Assembly (NCBI GenBank): GCA_017418445.1
Contig: JAFONM010000019.1
Location: 1-45,662 of the forward strand
DNA from: Kiritimatiellia bacterium
GTDB taxonomy: Bacteria; Verrucomicrobiota; Kiritimatiellia; RFP12; UBA1067
Length of the DNA stretch: 45,662 bases
Direction: 5' to 3'
The translations under genes were made by a program, and so were the position numbers. Shown here piece after piece: positions 27,437 to 35,274 of this stretch (the first letter of the stretch is position 1; each line of letters opens with the position of its first letter). The notes beneath the pieces were generated by a model. The model did no database searches. It was given only the letters and a program-made list of their open reading frames with translations, and was not told the origin of the DNA.

Positions 27437-28009
27437 CTACGCCTTGAGAAGGCGTTCGGCACACTCCGCCGAACTCCTCGCAACATCGGCGAACAGGCTG
27501 CGCCCGTGCGTGTCCATTGCGACGATTCCGCGGAAATCGGCCACTTCGAGGTGCCAGCACGCCTCAGCGGCGCCGAACTCGTCGAGGAAATCGACGCCCG
27601 CCACCCGTTTTACCGCCGCGGCCGAGACTGCCGCGGCGCCGCCCACGGCCTGGACGTAGATGCATCCGTACTTCTTCATCGCCGCGAGGGTCGCGTCGTC
27701 CATGCCGCCCTTCCCGATTATCACGCGCACCCCCGACGAGGCGATGAAAGCGGGCTCGTACGGATTCTCCCTGACGCTGGTAGTGGGGCCGGCCGCCTTG
27801 ACGCGCCATTCGCCTCCCTCGCGCACGATCACGGGTCCGCAATGGTAGAGAGCCCCGTCGCGGAAGTCGACCGCGATCTTTCCGCCGTCCGCGAAATGCT
27901 TGTGGAACCTGTCGCGGCCGGTATGGACGATGCCGGTGATGGAAACCGCGTCGCCTGCCTTGAGTGCCCGAATCCGGCGTTCGTCGAATGGATATTCGAG
28001 CTTCGTCAT
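27437..28009 (-). CDS. fumB: class I fumarate hydratase beta subunit (Fe-S hydro-lyase C-terminal domain)
   Basis: The 190-residue protein is the swivelling beta domain of the two-subunit Fe-S fumarase/tartrate dehydratase family, with AAGPTTSVRENPYEP, RVIIGKGGMDDATLAA, AVGGAAAVSAAAVKRV and GAAEACWHLEVADFRGIVAMD in order. ATG 28009 overlaps the alpha-subunit stop by ATGA and has GGAG 9 bases upstream; a longer in-frame start was dismissed for that reason. With the alpha subunit it converts fumarate and malate; L-tartrate dehydratase is an alternative that sequence alone does not exclude. The symbol is used here for beta subunit, not E. coli FumB. Confidence 0.9.
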   Translation of the reverse strand: MTKLEYPFDERRIRALKAGDAVSITGIVHTGRDRFHKHFADGGKIAVDFRDGALYHCGPVIVREGGEWRVKAAGPTTSVRENPYEPAFIASSGVRVIIGKGGMDDATLAAMKKYGCIYVQAVGGAAAVSAAAVKRVAGVDFLDEFGAAEACWHLEVADFRGIVAMDTHGRSLFADVARSSAECAERLLKA

Positions 28010-28821
28010 ATCCGCATGCTCCTTCTCCTGCAAGCCCAGCACATGTAGGCGACGGTAACGAAGAAGCTCGCCGGCACCCTCGGACGCGATGCGATCTTAA
28101 CGCCGAGAAGAGTCGTCCTCCCGCCGAGCCCCATGGGGCCTATGCCGAGCGAATTCGCCTCGTCGAGGATCTTCTTTTCCATCGCCGAGGACTTTTCGTC
28201 GAGGGGCCTCAGGAGCTGCTCCTTCGCGACTTCGTACCCCGTGGCGCGGTCTCCGCCTATGCAGACCCCGAGTATCCCGGGCGCGCATCCATAGCCCTGC
28301 GTCCTGAGGACGGCGTCCAGAAGGCACTTCCTGACGCCTGCCATGTCGCGTCCGGCGCCGATGGCGGAATCCGGAAGCGAATACTGGCGTGACATGTTCT
28401 CCGATCCGCCGCCCTTCATGACGAGCGTGACGGTCGGCTCCGGAATGTCGACGTAGCGGATCACGGGCGCACCGACCGCGCAGTTGTCGTCGTAGGACCT
28501 GCCCGTCACCGAATCGATGCAGTTCCTCCTGAGGTATCCGAGGCTCGTCGCGCGCGCCACCGCAGTGCGTATCGCATCCGGAGTCACGCGGCGCCTGAGG
28601 GATCCCGAGACGAAGAACGTGAGCGTCCCGGTGTCCTGGCAGAGGGGCGTGCCGGCCTTGCGTGCAAGCCTGCAGTTGTCGAGTATCGTCCCCAGGACGA
28701 CCGACGCCGGAGTCCCCTTCGTTTCGCGCCTGAGCGCGCGCCTGAGCGCACCTTCGACATCTTCGGGAAGGGACGAACTCGTCTCCTTCACGAGTTCAAC
28801 TATTCTGTCGACGATCTTCAC
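28006..28821 (-). CDS. fumA: class I fumarate hydratase alpha subunit (Fe-S)
   Basis: The 271-residue catalytic subunit has the family motifs GTPLCQDTGTLTFFV (cluster Cys), NCIDSVTGRSYDDNCAVGAP, MKGGGSENMSRQYSLP and GCAPGILGVCIGGDRATGYE, which supply the other cluster Cys. The catalytic 4Fe-4S cluster is oxygen-labile, fitting an anaerobe. The reading frame runs up through the promoter, so the start is placed at GTG 28821 (KIVDRIVELVKE follows), 7 bases after the -10 box; no Shine-Dalgarno sequence precedes it. Product and place: cytoplasmic TCA reaction or fumarate respiration. Confidence 0.9.
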   Translation of the reverse strand: MKIVDRIVELVKETSSSLPEDVEGALRRALRRETKGTPASVVLGTILDNCRLARKAGTPLCQDTGTLTFFVSGSLRRRVTPDAIRTAVARATSLGYLRRNCIDSVTGRSYDDNCAVGAPVIRYVDIPEPTVTLVMKGGGSENMSRQYSLPDSAIGAGRDMAGVRKCLLDAVLRTQGYGCAPGILGVCIGGDRATGYEVAKEQLLRPLDEKSSAMEKKILDEANSLGIGPMGLGGRTTLLGVKIASRPRVPASFFVTVAYMCWACRRRSMRI

Positions 28822-28828
28822 GCTGCGT

Positions 28829-28837
28829 ATTATACCA
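28829..28837 (-). promoter_or_regulatory. fumarate hydratase promoter (extended -10, leaderless type)
   Basis: TGG (28837-28835) and TATAAT (28834-28829) on the minus strand, within TTTGGTATAATA. Seven bases separate the box from GTG 28821, leaving about 1 leader base. No convincing -35. Confidence 0.72.
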
Positions 28838-28858
28838 AATAAACCACTCTGCGGATTT

Positions 28859-29449
28859 TCACTTTCTGTCCGTTCCTTCCCCGTTCCGAATGCCGAGATC
28901 GGTGAAGACGATTGTCGTGACCGAGCCGTCAGGCGACCTGATGAGCGCCCTTTCGAGCATCCTGTCGCCGACAAGCTCGAAGGAGGAGGCGATGCGCTTC
29001 ACGGCCCGTGCCTCCGGAACGAAGATGAGCTTCCATCTGCCGTCGTCGGTAAAGAGCGTGTCGACCCTGAACGCGCCGTCGAACGCCTCCGGATTCCCCG
29101 CGAGGAACCTGTCCGTCTCCCGCCTGATGTCCTCGTAGTGGGGCATTTCGGAAAGCGGCCTGGTCCTCGTCCCCTCGTCGTCCACGAACGTCATCGAGTT
29201 CGTCGACATCGTCACCTTGGACGGAAACGGCCAGCGGACTTCCCAGACGATACCCTCGCCTGCGACTGTGTGGACGAACCCCGTCGAGACGAGCGGCTTA
29301 GTGGATCCGGCGAGCGTCCTCTCCATCCTCCACGCCGCGTCGCCGTTCATCGAACGCCTGAGGGCAGACTCGCATGTCGACGGAATGACGACAGCCCCCG
29401 CGAACGCCGCGGACGCAATCGCAGCGAAGAGAAGTGCAATTCGCCTCAT
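28859..29449 (-). CDS. LolA-like outer-membrane carrier protein (ApeL-like)
   Basis: The 196-residue protein begins with a signal peptide (MRRIALLFAAIASAAFAGA) and has the half-barrel LolA pattern, with WEVRWPFPSKVTMSTN, MTFVDDEGT and a late VTTIVFTDL strand. LolA shuttles lipoproteins across the periplasm; shortened homologues are standard members of aryl polyene clusters, where they are thought to carry a lipid intermediate. The start overlaps the ligase/dehydratase stop by ATGA, which ties it to that operon. No LolB or LolCDE is in view. Assignment by pattern and neighbourhood, not alignment. Confidence 0.75.
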   Translation of the reverse strand: MRRIALLFAAIASAAFAGAVVIPSTCESALRRSMNGDAAWRMERTLAGSTKPLVSTGFVHTVAGEGIVWEVRWPFPSKVTMSTNSMTFVDDEGTRTRPLSEMPHYEDIRRETDRFLAGNPEAFDGAFRVDTLFTDDGRWKLIFVPEARAVKRIASSFELVGDRMLERALIRSPDGSVTTIVFTDLGIRNGEGTDRK

Positions 29450-30762
29450 TGCAGGCTCCCCTTCCACGATCCAGAGGTGCAAGGTCCGTTCGGACCCGTC
29501 AACGAGAACGCGAACTCTCCAGGCGCCCCGCGCGAGATCGAGAGGGCGACCTCCTCGCCGGGCGTGATTATCCTCTGGAACTTCAGCTTCCGGAACATTC
29601 CCGCAGCCGGCCAGTCGCGGAATGCCTGCATCGCGAAATGACGGATGAAATAGAGCTGCGCAACGCCCGGCAGTATAGGGAACTCCGGGAAGTGTCCCGA
29701 AAAGCATTTGAGGTCCGGCGGAAAGACGAGCTTCGCGTCAACGGAGTCCGCCGTCTCCCTCCACTCCGCAACGACCGGCTCCGCGCACCATGCGCCAAGC
29801 GCCTCCGCGACATCGGCTGCCGTGGACTTTCCCTGGGCGTTCGTCGGAATCTCGCGGACGAACCTGATCCGTCTCGGAAACGCGGTTTCGCCGAGCGAAG
29901 GGAGCAGGTCGTTCCTCAGCCGCGATGCGACCCCGGCGCAAGTCCCCTTCGCGAGCTCGGAAACTCCTTCGGGCGAAAGCACGACGAGCGCGCCGATTCG
30001 GACGACGCCGTCTCCGTAGCCCGCAGCGCGGACGCGGGAAACCAGACGATGGGATTCGATTGCAGACTCCACCGCGGCAAGGGAAACGTATTTCTCGAGG
30101 ACCTTCACGCGGCGGTCCAGACGTCCCGACAGCAGAAATCTACGTTCGTTCACGAAGCGGACGCCGTCCGCCATTGTGAACGGATGCGACATCGTCCACG
30201 GCGAGTCGACGACGAGGCCGTTCATTTCGTCGCCATGAGCCTCGACGCCGTCGAAAAGCGTCCATTCCGGACCGTTGGACTGGCGACGCCACGCGACCGT
30301 CCCCGCCTCTGTCGAACCGTATATTTCGAGAGGACACGTTCCAAGCGCGGCCGAGACGGACATGGACGTCTCCGTCCTCAGAAGGCTTCCCGAGGTGATG
30401 ACGTTTTCGATCTTCCCGCGAAGCGCGGCGAAATCCGGATGCAGGAGAGCCTTTTCGAGAAACGACGGTGTCGTCACGAGAAGCACGTGTCCGTCCTTCG
30501 CAAGGTGCGCAAGCTCCTCCACGGATGTCACGATTGCCGACTCGACGACGGAGCCTGCCGCCGCCGGCGCACGGACCCTCCACAGGGCGCCATACATGTG
30601 CTCCGGTCGGACCGTGGCGACTACTCGAGGTCTCGACATCCACACCTCCGGGAGCGACCTGACCAGCGCCGCGGCGTCCGCAAGCAGCGACGCCTCGCTC
30701 CTTGCGACGGCCTTCGCCTCTCCGGTCGATCCGGACGTCGCGAACTTCACCGTGTCATCCAC
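29446..30762 (-). CDS. acyl-AMP ligase fused to a hotdog dehydratase (ApeH-ApeI-like)
   Basis: The 438-residue protein joins two enzymes that are separate genes in many aryl polyene loci. Residues 1-325 are an AMP-binding ligase: phosphate loop TSGSTGEAK (9-17), IYGSTEAGT, GRLDRRVKVLEKYVSL and the catalytic Lys312 in NAQGKST. Residues 330-438 are a FabZ-like hotdog domain with GHFPEFPILPGVAQL, His357 being the expected catalytic residue. The ligase lacks the usual 100 or so residues before the phosphate loop. The start is GTG 30762, overlapping the preceding gene by 8 bases; no earlier start is in frame. It probably loads an acid onto an acyl carrier protein and dehydrates the growing chain. 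Confidence 0.8.
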   Translation of the reverse strand: MDDTVKFATSGSTGEAKAVARSEASLLADAAALVRSLPEVWMSRPRVVATVRPEHMYGALWRVRAPAAAGSVVESAIVTSVEELAHLAKDGHVLLVTTPSFLEKALLHPDFAALRGKIENVITSGSLLRTETSMSVSAALGTCPLEIYGSTEAGTVAWRRQSNGPEWTLFDGVEAHGDEMNGLVVDSPWTMSHPFTMADGVRFVNERRFLLSGRLDRRVKVLEKYVSLAAVESAIESHRLVSRVRAAGYGDGVVRIGALVVLSPEGVSELAKGTCAGVASRLRNDLLPSLGETAFPRRIRFVREIPTNAQGKSTAADVAEALGAWCAEPVVAEWRETADSVDAKLVFPPDLKCFSGHFPEFPILPGVAQLYFIRHFAMQAFRDWPAAGMFRKLKFQRIITPGEEVALSISRGAPGEFAFSLTGPNGPCTSGSWKGSLQ

Positions 30763-31141
30763 GCTTCACCCTCTTTCTCACGATCCACTCGCCGAGGAAC
30801 ATCGTCCCCATGAGCAGATATGCTATGCAGCCGTTGTACAGCGCCCATATTTCGCGGGACATGAACACCGTCGCGACGGTGACGGCGAAATGGAGCAGGA
30901 GAAAGACGACCCAGGCGCGTGTGACGTTGCGGCAGTACGCCACACCGCGATCGTCGAGCTTCTCTCCCATTTTCCGGGCGAAGACCTCGGCCAGGGGAGT
31001 GCCGAACAACGACGATGCGAAGAGCGCCAGGAAGACGAACACGACTATCGCGGGATACAGCCTGAACCAGGCGTTCGCCCTGGCGAAATACAGGACCCAG
31101 ACGGCCGCAATCGCAACGAGAGTCGTGGCAACTCGCCTCAT
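30755..31141 (-). CDS. COG4648-like membrane protein (ApeG-like)
   Basis: The 128-residue protein has three or four hydrophobic segments and the family-like C-terminal pattern: VAYCRNVTRAWVVFLLLHFA, then IWALYNGCIAYLLMGTMFLG and a final EWIVRKRV. This family is found almost only next to aryl polyene-type fatty acid genes and has no assigned activity. It is shorter than typical members of about 190 residues. ATG 31141 overlaps the stop of the second acyl carrier protein by ATGA; the frame extends further upstream but that is shadow. Its identity supports reading this operon as APE-like. Confidence 0.75.
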   Translation of the reverse strand: MRRVATTLVAIAAVWVLYFARANAWFRLYPAIVVFVFLALFASSLFGTPLAEVFARKMGEKLDDRGVAYCRNVTRAWVVFLLLHFAVTVATVFMSREIWALYNGCIAYLLMGTMFLGEWIVRKRVKRG

Positions 31142-31395
31142 CTGCCCTGTTCGGAGGCAAGCTTCAGTATGACGTCGGCCACGTCGCCGAGCGTCCGTAT
31201 CGACTTGAAGTCCTCTGCCTTCACCTTGAGCCCCGTCATGTTCTGGAGACGGACGACGAGGTCGACGGCGTCTATTGAGTCGAGGTCGAGGTCCTCGAAG
31301 AGCCTGGCCTCGGGCGTGAGCGCGGCGCGGTCGCATTCGAATTCCGAAACGAGAACGTCCGCTATGGCGGATATGATTTCTTCCTTTGTCTTCAT
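31138..31395 (-). CDS. acyl carrier protein 2
   Basis: An 85-residue acyl carrier protein with Ser40 in DLDLDSIDAVDLV as the phosphopantetheine site. It is a four-helix protein typical of type II fatty acid or polyketide systems. It lies 7 bases after the first carrier protein; paired carriers (ApeE and ApeF) are typical of aryl polyene loci. It is different from housekeeping AcpP, which usually has DSLD. Confidence 0.9.
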   Translation of the reverse strand: MKTKEEIISAIADVLVSEFECDRAALTPEARLFEDLDLDSIDAVDLVVRLQNMTGLKVKAEDFKSIRTLGDVADVILKLASEQGR

Positions 31396-31402
31396 GGCGA
31401 TG

Positions 31403-31681
31403 TCAATCCTCGAGTGTGATGCCGGCGTTCGCGGCGATGAAGGCGGCGAGCGATCCGACGGACCTGAAATGCTCCCTGTTCTCGTCCGAGTTCGTCTTGA
31501 ACTTCACCTGGTATTTCCTGCGGAGCGCGGCTCCGATTTCGAGCGCGTCGATCGAGTCGAGACCGACGCCCTCGCCGAAGAGCGGCCTGTCGCGCCCGAG
31601 ATCCGCGGCTGAAAGACCGTCCGCCTCGACGGATGCAAGTATCACTTCCCTTATCTGGTCTTCCAGTTCTTGTCTTTTCAT
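31403..31681 (-). CDS. acyl carrier protein 1
   Basis: A 92-residue acyl carrier protein with Ser43 in GVGLDSIDALEIG. Length and motif are typical. It starts 20 bases after glf. In the same direction lies fkbH, whose family loads a glyceryl group on a carrier protein, so this carrier or its neighbour could be an acceptor. ATG 31681 is chosen because the longer frame is shadow of glf. Confidence 0.9.
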   Translation of the reverse strand: MKRQELEDQIREVILASVEADGLSAADLGRDRPLFGEGVGLDSIDALEIGAALRRKYQVKFKTNSDENREHFRSVGSLAAFIAANAGITLED

Positions 31682-31701
31682 AGTCAGGAATCCGTATCGA
31701 A

Positions 31702-32802
31702 TCACTCCAGGGGCACGGCGAGCGCCGCCTCCACGGACTTGTCCATGTCGAAATACCTGTAGCTCCCGAGGCGTCCGCCGACGACAAGCCGGAATCCCGA
31801 ACCGGCGCGTCTGGCGTTGAGCGCGTCGACCTCCGCGCGATACTTCCCGAGCAGTTCGCGCGAATCCGCACTGTCGACGGGATAGTACGGCTCGTCCCCG
31901 GGATGCCATTCGGAGGGATATTCGCGCATGATGACCGTCTTCGGCGCGGCCATGACTTCCTTCTTCTCGGGATGGTAGTGCTTGAACTCGTGGATTCGCG
32001 TGAACGGGACCTTCGCCTCCGTGTAGTTCACGACGCTCGTCCCCTGGAAGTCCGCGACATCCACCGTTTCGCGCTCGAAGCGCAGCGACCTCCATGGCAG
32101 AGGCCCGAACCTGTTCTTGAAGAGCGCGTCGAGCGGACCCGAATAGTAGACCGGAACGTCCGTCTTCTCCGCGTCGTCGAGCGTGAAGACGCTGTTGCAC
32201 TTCACGGTAACGAGAGGATGGTCGAGAAGCCTCTCGAACAGGGAATTGTAGCCGTCCAGCGGTATGCCCTGCAGAGTGTCGTTGAAGTAGTTCACGTCGT
32301 ACGACGAACGCACCGGAACGCGCTTGATTATCGACGGGTCGATCTCCTCGGGCGGACGGCCCCACTGCTTCGAGGTGTACCCGCGGAAGAACGCGTCGAA
32401 GAGCGCCTTCGAGTTGGCCTCGTTTGCCATGAACAGCTGAACCTCCAGAGGCTTCAGGTCGACATTGAAGAAGGCGTTGATCAAGGCGAGTCCGAGGGGA
32501 AGGAAGTACGTCTTCCCTCCGTAGCGGGCGAGGACCTTGTGCTGGTAGCCGTTGAAGGCCGCGAAACGGCTGACGAATTCCCAGACCTCCGGTATGTGGG
32601 TGTGGAAGATATGCGAGCCGTACACGTGCACTTCTATCCCAGTCCCGGGATCCGTCTCGCAGCGGACGTTTCCACCGACGGCCGCGCGTTTTTCGAGGAC
32701 CATGGTGCGCTTGCCGGCCTCCGCCAGCCGACGGGCGATCGTCGCGCCCCAGATGCCGGCTCCGGCGACTATTGCATCGAATTTTTCGGTGTTTCTGCCC
32801 AT
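31702..32802 (-). CDS. glf: UDP-galactopyranose mutase
   Basis: Glf converts UDP-galactopyranose to UDP-galactofuranose using reduced FAD, giving galactofuranose for O-antigens or capsules. The 366-residue protein has the FAD fold IVAGAGIWGATIARRLAEAG, the HIFHTHIPEVWEFVSRF region, the YTSKQWGRPPEEI segment and the C-terminal FRLVVGGRLGSYRYFDMD. The length is typical. It is first in the operon with the carrier proteins and has a private promoter within the end of fkbH. Confidence 0.95.
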   Translation of the reverse strand: MGRNTEKFDAIVAGAGIWGATIARRLAEAGKRTMVLEKRAAVGGNVRCETDPGTGIEVHVYGSHIFHTHIPEVWEFVSRFAAFNGYQHKVLARYGGKTYFLPLGLALINAFFNVDLKPLEVQLFMANEANSKALFDAFFRGYTSKQWGRPPEEIDPSIIKRVPVRSSYDVNYFNDTLQGIPLDGYNSLFERLLDHPLVTVKCNSVFTLDDAEKTDVPVYYSGPLDALFKNRFGPLPWRSLRFERETVDVADFQGTSVVNYTEAKVPFTRIHEFKHYHPEKKEVMAAPKTVIMREYPSEWHPGDEPYYPVDSADSRELLGKYRAEVDALNARRAGSGFRLVVGGRLGSYRYFDMDKSVEAALAVPLE

Positions 32803-32811
32803 GGCGGGACT

Positions 32812-32820
32812 ATTATACCA
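32812..32820 (-). promoter_or_regulatory. glf operon promoter (extended -10, overlapping the fkbH stop codon)
   Basis: TGG and TATAAT (32817-32812) on the minus strand; TATAAT includes the fkbH stop TAA (32815-32813). Nine bases separate the box from ATG 32802. The core TTTGGTATAATA matches dciA, nnrD, fumA and fmt. Confidence 0.72.
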
Positions 32821-34213
32821 AATCCCCGTCGCGAAGTGTTGAAAGATGCTTGATATAATTGCGTTCGGCGTCCGTTTCGGACTCGAGGGAAAACCCGAAT
32901 CCGTCGAAAAGCTCCTTCACCGGAGCGTTCTTCGGCGAGCGCTTCCAGGTCGCGCGAAGAGTTTCGACGCCGCGTGCACGCAGACACTCCTCGAGACGCT
33001 TCTCCAGGGCGAACTCGACCTTCCTGTTCATCGCGCGGCAGCTCATCGTCCAGTCGACGACCTCGCCGTTCGCCGCATGGGCGAACGCTACGAGCCCCAG
33101 GTCGCCGAACCTGTCCGATACGCGCATCGTCACCAGGAGATGCGACTTGTCGGCGGCGAAGCGTCCGACTTCCGCATCCGTGTATCTGTTGCCGGAAACG
33201 TTGAACTGGTTCGTCTTTCGGGAGAGCTGCGCTACGCGCGGAATCTCGTCGTCGCGCATCACGTGGACGTCCGTCCTGATTTCGAGGTCCTTCAGGTAGT
33301 CGTCAAGCGAGCGGCCTTCCGCAACACCCTTCCGCGCCGCCTCGGCGCGATACATTTCCGTGCGCCCGAGATCCTCTGCCGTAACTGCGACCGGCGGGAA
33401 ATACAGCCGTCTCAGCCTGCGCACCGTGACAGGGAATTCCGCGACCGACACCTCGGGCATTCGCGCCCGCATTTCCGCGCGCTCCGCCGGATTGTCGTCC
33501 ACGAAGACGAACGAGTCCGTCCCAAGGTTCAGCATCTTCGCCGACTTCGCCAGGTTCTCAGACTTGGGTTCCCAGTCCGTCAGCATCGCGACGAAATCCG
33601 ATTCCTTAAGAACCATGCCCGGGCGCTTCCACGCATTCGCGACATCGTCGGCATTGTTTTTCGAGAGGACGACGAGCAGGACTCCTTCATTCTCAAGGGC
33701 CTTGACGCCGCTCTGGAATTCCGTGCGAGGTGCGATTCCGTCCACACCGTCTTCGCCGACCGCCCCGTCCCACAGGACTCCGTCGAGATCGAGCGCCAGG
33801 ACCTTCTTGCGTCCGCCTCTTCTCATCGCGAGAAGCCTGTCCGTCTCCGACGCTATCGAGCGCAGTCCTTCGAGCGACCAGGGCATGGAAGCGAGCTTCC
33901 ACATTCGCTCGTCATAGAACGATCCAGCCTCGTCCGCAAGATCCTCGAGGTCGGGCACGATCACCGGAGTCCCGGGAAATGACGCCTTGAGGGAATCCAA
34001 TGCCCGTTCGACGGAAGTGTCGTCGAAGGACGCGTGCGATCTGTCGAGAATGAGGACGATCGCCTCCGGCTCAAACGACTTCATTTCCGCGGAAGGCGCG
34101 AGCGCCGTCTCCATCCATGCGCCGAAACCGGACGGGAGCCACACTTCGTGACGCTCGCGGAGGAGTCCCGCGAGGACTTCGGTCGTCACGTTGGAAAGGA
34201 TCGCGAGCCTCAC
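32813..34213 (-). CDS. FkbH-like HAD-IIIC protein with acyltransferase domain
   Basis: The 466-residue protein has an N-terminal SGNH/unknown region (1-135), an HAD-IIIC domain with LALDLDGVLWDG (Asp142, Asp144) and VGEDG, a middle part with FVFVDDNPAERAEM (HAD motif IV) and a C-terminal GNAT-like half with KTNQFNVSGNRYT and VRVSDRFGDLGLVAFA. FkbH proteins take 1,3-bisphosphoglycerate, dephosphorylate it and load the glyceryl group on an acyl carrier protein for polyketide extender units or glyceryl-modified glycans. Two carrier protein genes follow 1.1 kb away. The ATG overlaps the fmt stop. Confidence 0.88.
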   Translation of the reverse strand: MRLAILSNVTTEVLAGLLRERHEVWLPSGFGAWMETALAPSAEMKSFEPEAIVLILDRSHASFDDTSVERALDSLKASFPGTPVIVPDLEDLADEAGSFYDERMWKLASMPWSLEGLRSIASETDRLLAMRRGGRKKVLALDLDGVLWDGAVGEDGVDGIAPRTEFQSGVKALENEGVLLVVLSKNNADDVANAWKRPGMVLKESDFVAMLTDWEPKSENLAKSAKMLNLGTDSFVFVDDNPAERAEMRARMPEVSVAEFPVTVRRLRRLYFPPVAVTAEDLGRTEMYRAEAARKGVAEGRSLDDYLKDLEIRTDVHVMRDDEIPRVAQLSRKTNQFNVSGNRYTDAEVGRFAADKSHLLVTMRVSDRFGDLGLVAFAHAANGEVVDWTMSCRAMNRKVEFALEKRLEECLRARGVETLRATWKRSPKNAPVKELFDGFGFSLESETDAERNYIKHLSTLRDGDLV

Positions 34214-35229
34214 GGTAGCGCTTCGAGAAGCAGGTCTTCGCCCGCGACAAGCGGACGTCCGCGGAGGAAATCCCCGCCGTCCATGAGCTTAGAGCCCTCT
34301 GGCTTGATCTTGGTGAGCATGAGCGCCGTGTCGAGACACTTCACTATGGGACCCGTACCGCGGAAGGGCGAGCCCTTCTGTCTCGAGGTGACGCACTTGA
34401 GGACGGTCCCCGGCTTCGCATCGCGCCAGCCATTCTCCATCGTCTTGACTATATCGGCCTCGACGACCACAAGTCGTCCGGTGTTGCCCTTCCTGCGAAA
34501 ACGTTCGGGAAGGAACGTGTAGCACCCAGGCCACGGCGAATAGGCGCGGATCCTGCGCTCCGTCACGATGACGGGATCGTCCCAGCGAATGAGTCCGTCC
34601 GTCTTCTTGAGCTTGTGCGCGAACGTCGCGAACTTGTCGTCCTGCGGAATCGGCGGCGGAAGCGCGTTGCGTCCCATGAGGACAAGCGCCTTCGCAAGCG
34701 TGACCCCGCCGGTGATCGCGAGGCCGTCCATGAGGTTTCCGCCGGTAGCATCCGAATAAATAGGCTCGTAGCTTTGCATAAGCACCGGACCGTCGTCCAT
34801 GCCGATGCCCATCTTGATGACGCTGACGCCCGTGAGGCGGTCGCCGGCGGCGATGGCGGCGACGACAGGCGATGCCCCGCGGTACTTCGGAAGAAGCGAG
34901 AAATGGCAGTTTACGCATCCCATCGGGGGAAGATCGAGAATCGTCTTCTTCAGGAACTGTCCGTATGCTACGACCGCTATGACGTCGGGCTTCCAGGCGC
35001 GAAGCTGCGCGAGCGAATCTTCGGAATTCACGTTCTCCGGAGTAATGATGTCCGTGAGGCCCTGTTCGACGGCGAACGCCTTGCAGGGACACGGAGTCAG
35101 CGTCTTGCCACGCCCGGCCGGACGGTCCGGCTGGGTGACGACGCCGACGACCTCGAGCTCACGTTCGCGCAGTATTGCGCGAAGGCAGGTGGCCGAAGCC
35201 CCGGAAGATCCCATGAATACGACTCGCAT
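34210..35229 (-). CDS. fmt: methionyl-tRNA formyltransferase
   Basis: Fmt formylates initiator Met-tRNA with 10-formyl-THF. The 339-residue protein has the N-terminal MRVVFMGSSGASATCLRAIL, the catalytic segment VNCHFSLLPKYRGASPV with the conserved Asn and His, and MGIGMDDGPVLMQ. In the C-terminal OB-like domain YSPWPGCYTF is present. The partner peptide deformylase gene def, often adjacent, is not here. The stop overlaps fkbH by ATGA. A private promoter precedes it with almost no leader. Confidence 0.96.
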   Translation of the reverse strand: MRVVFMGSSGASATCLRAILRERELEVVGVVTQPDRPAGRGKTLTPCPCKAFAVEQGLTDIITPENVNSEDSLAQLRAWKPDVIAVVAYGQFLKKTILDLPPMGCVNCHFSLLPKYRGASPVVAAIAAGDRLTGVSVIKMGIGMDDGPVLMQSYEPIYSDATGGNLMDGLAITGGVTLAKALVLMGRNALPPPIPQDDKFATFAHKLKKTDGLIRWDDPVIVTERRIRAYSPWPGCYTFLPERFRRKGNTGRLVVVEADIVKTMENGWRDAKPGTVLKCVTSRQKGSPFRGTGPIVKCLDTALMLTKIKPEGSKLMDGGDFLRGRPLVAGEDLLLEALP

Positions 35230-35237
35230 GGCCGCAT

Positions 35238-35246
35238 ATTATACCA
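35238..35246 (-). promoter_or_regulatory. fmt promoter (extended -10, leaderless type)
   Basis: Minus-strand TGG (35246-35244) with TATAAT (35243-35238), in TTTTGGTATAATA. Eight bases lie between the box and ATG 35229, leaving about 2 leader bases. Confidence 0.72.
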
Positions 35247-35274
35247 AAACGCCCTTATGTTGTGTGGAAACGAA

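Noticed and set aside
31403..31681. Carrier protein 1 being the housekeeping AcpP
   Set aside because: The motif is LDSIDAL, without the typical DSLD, and the gene is not next to fabD, fabG or fabF.
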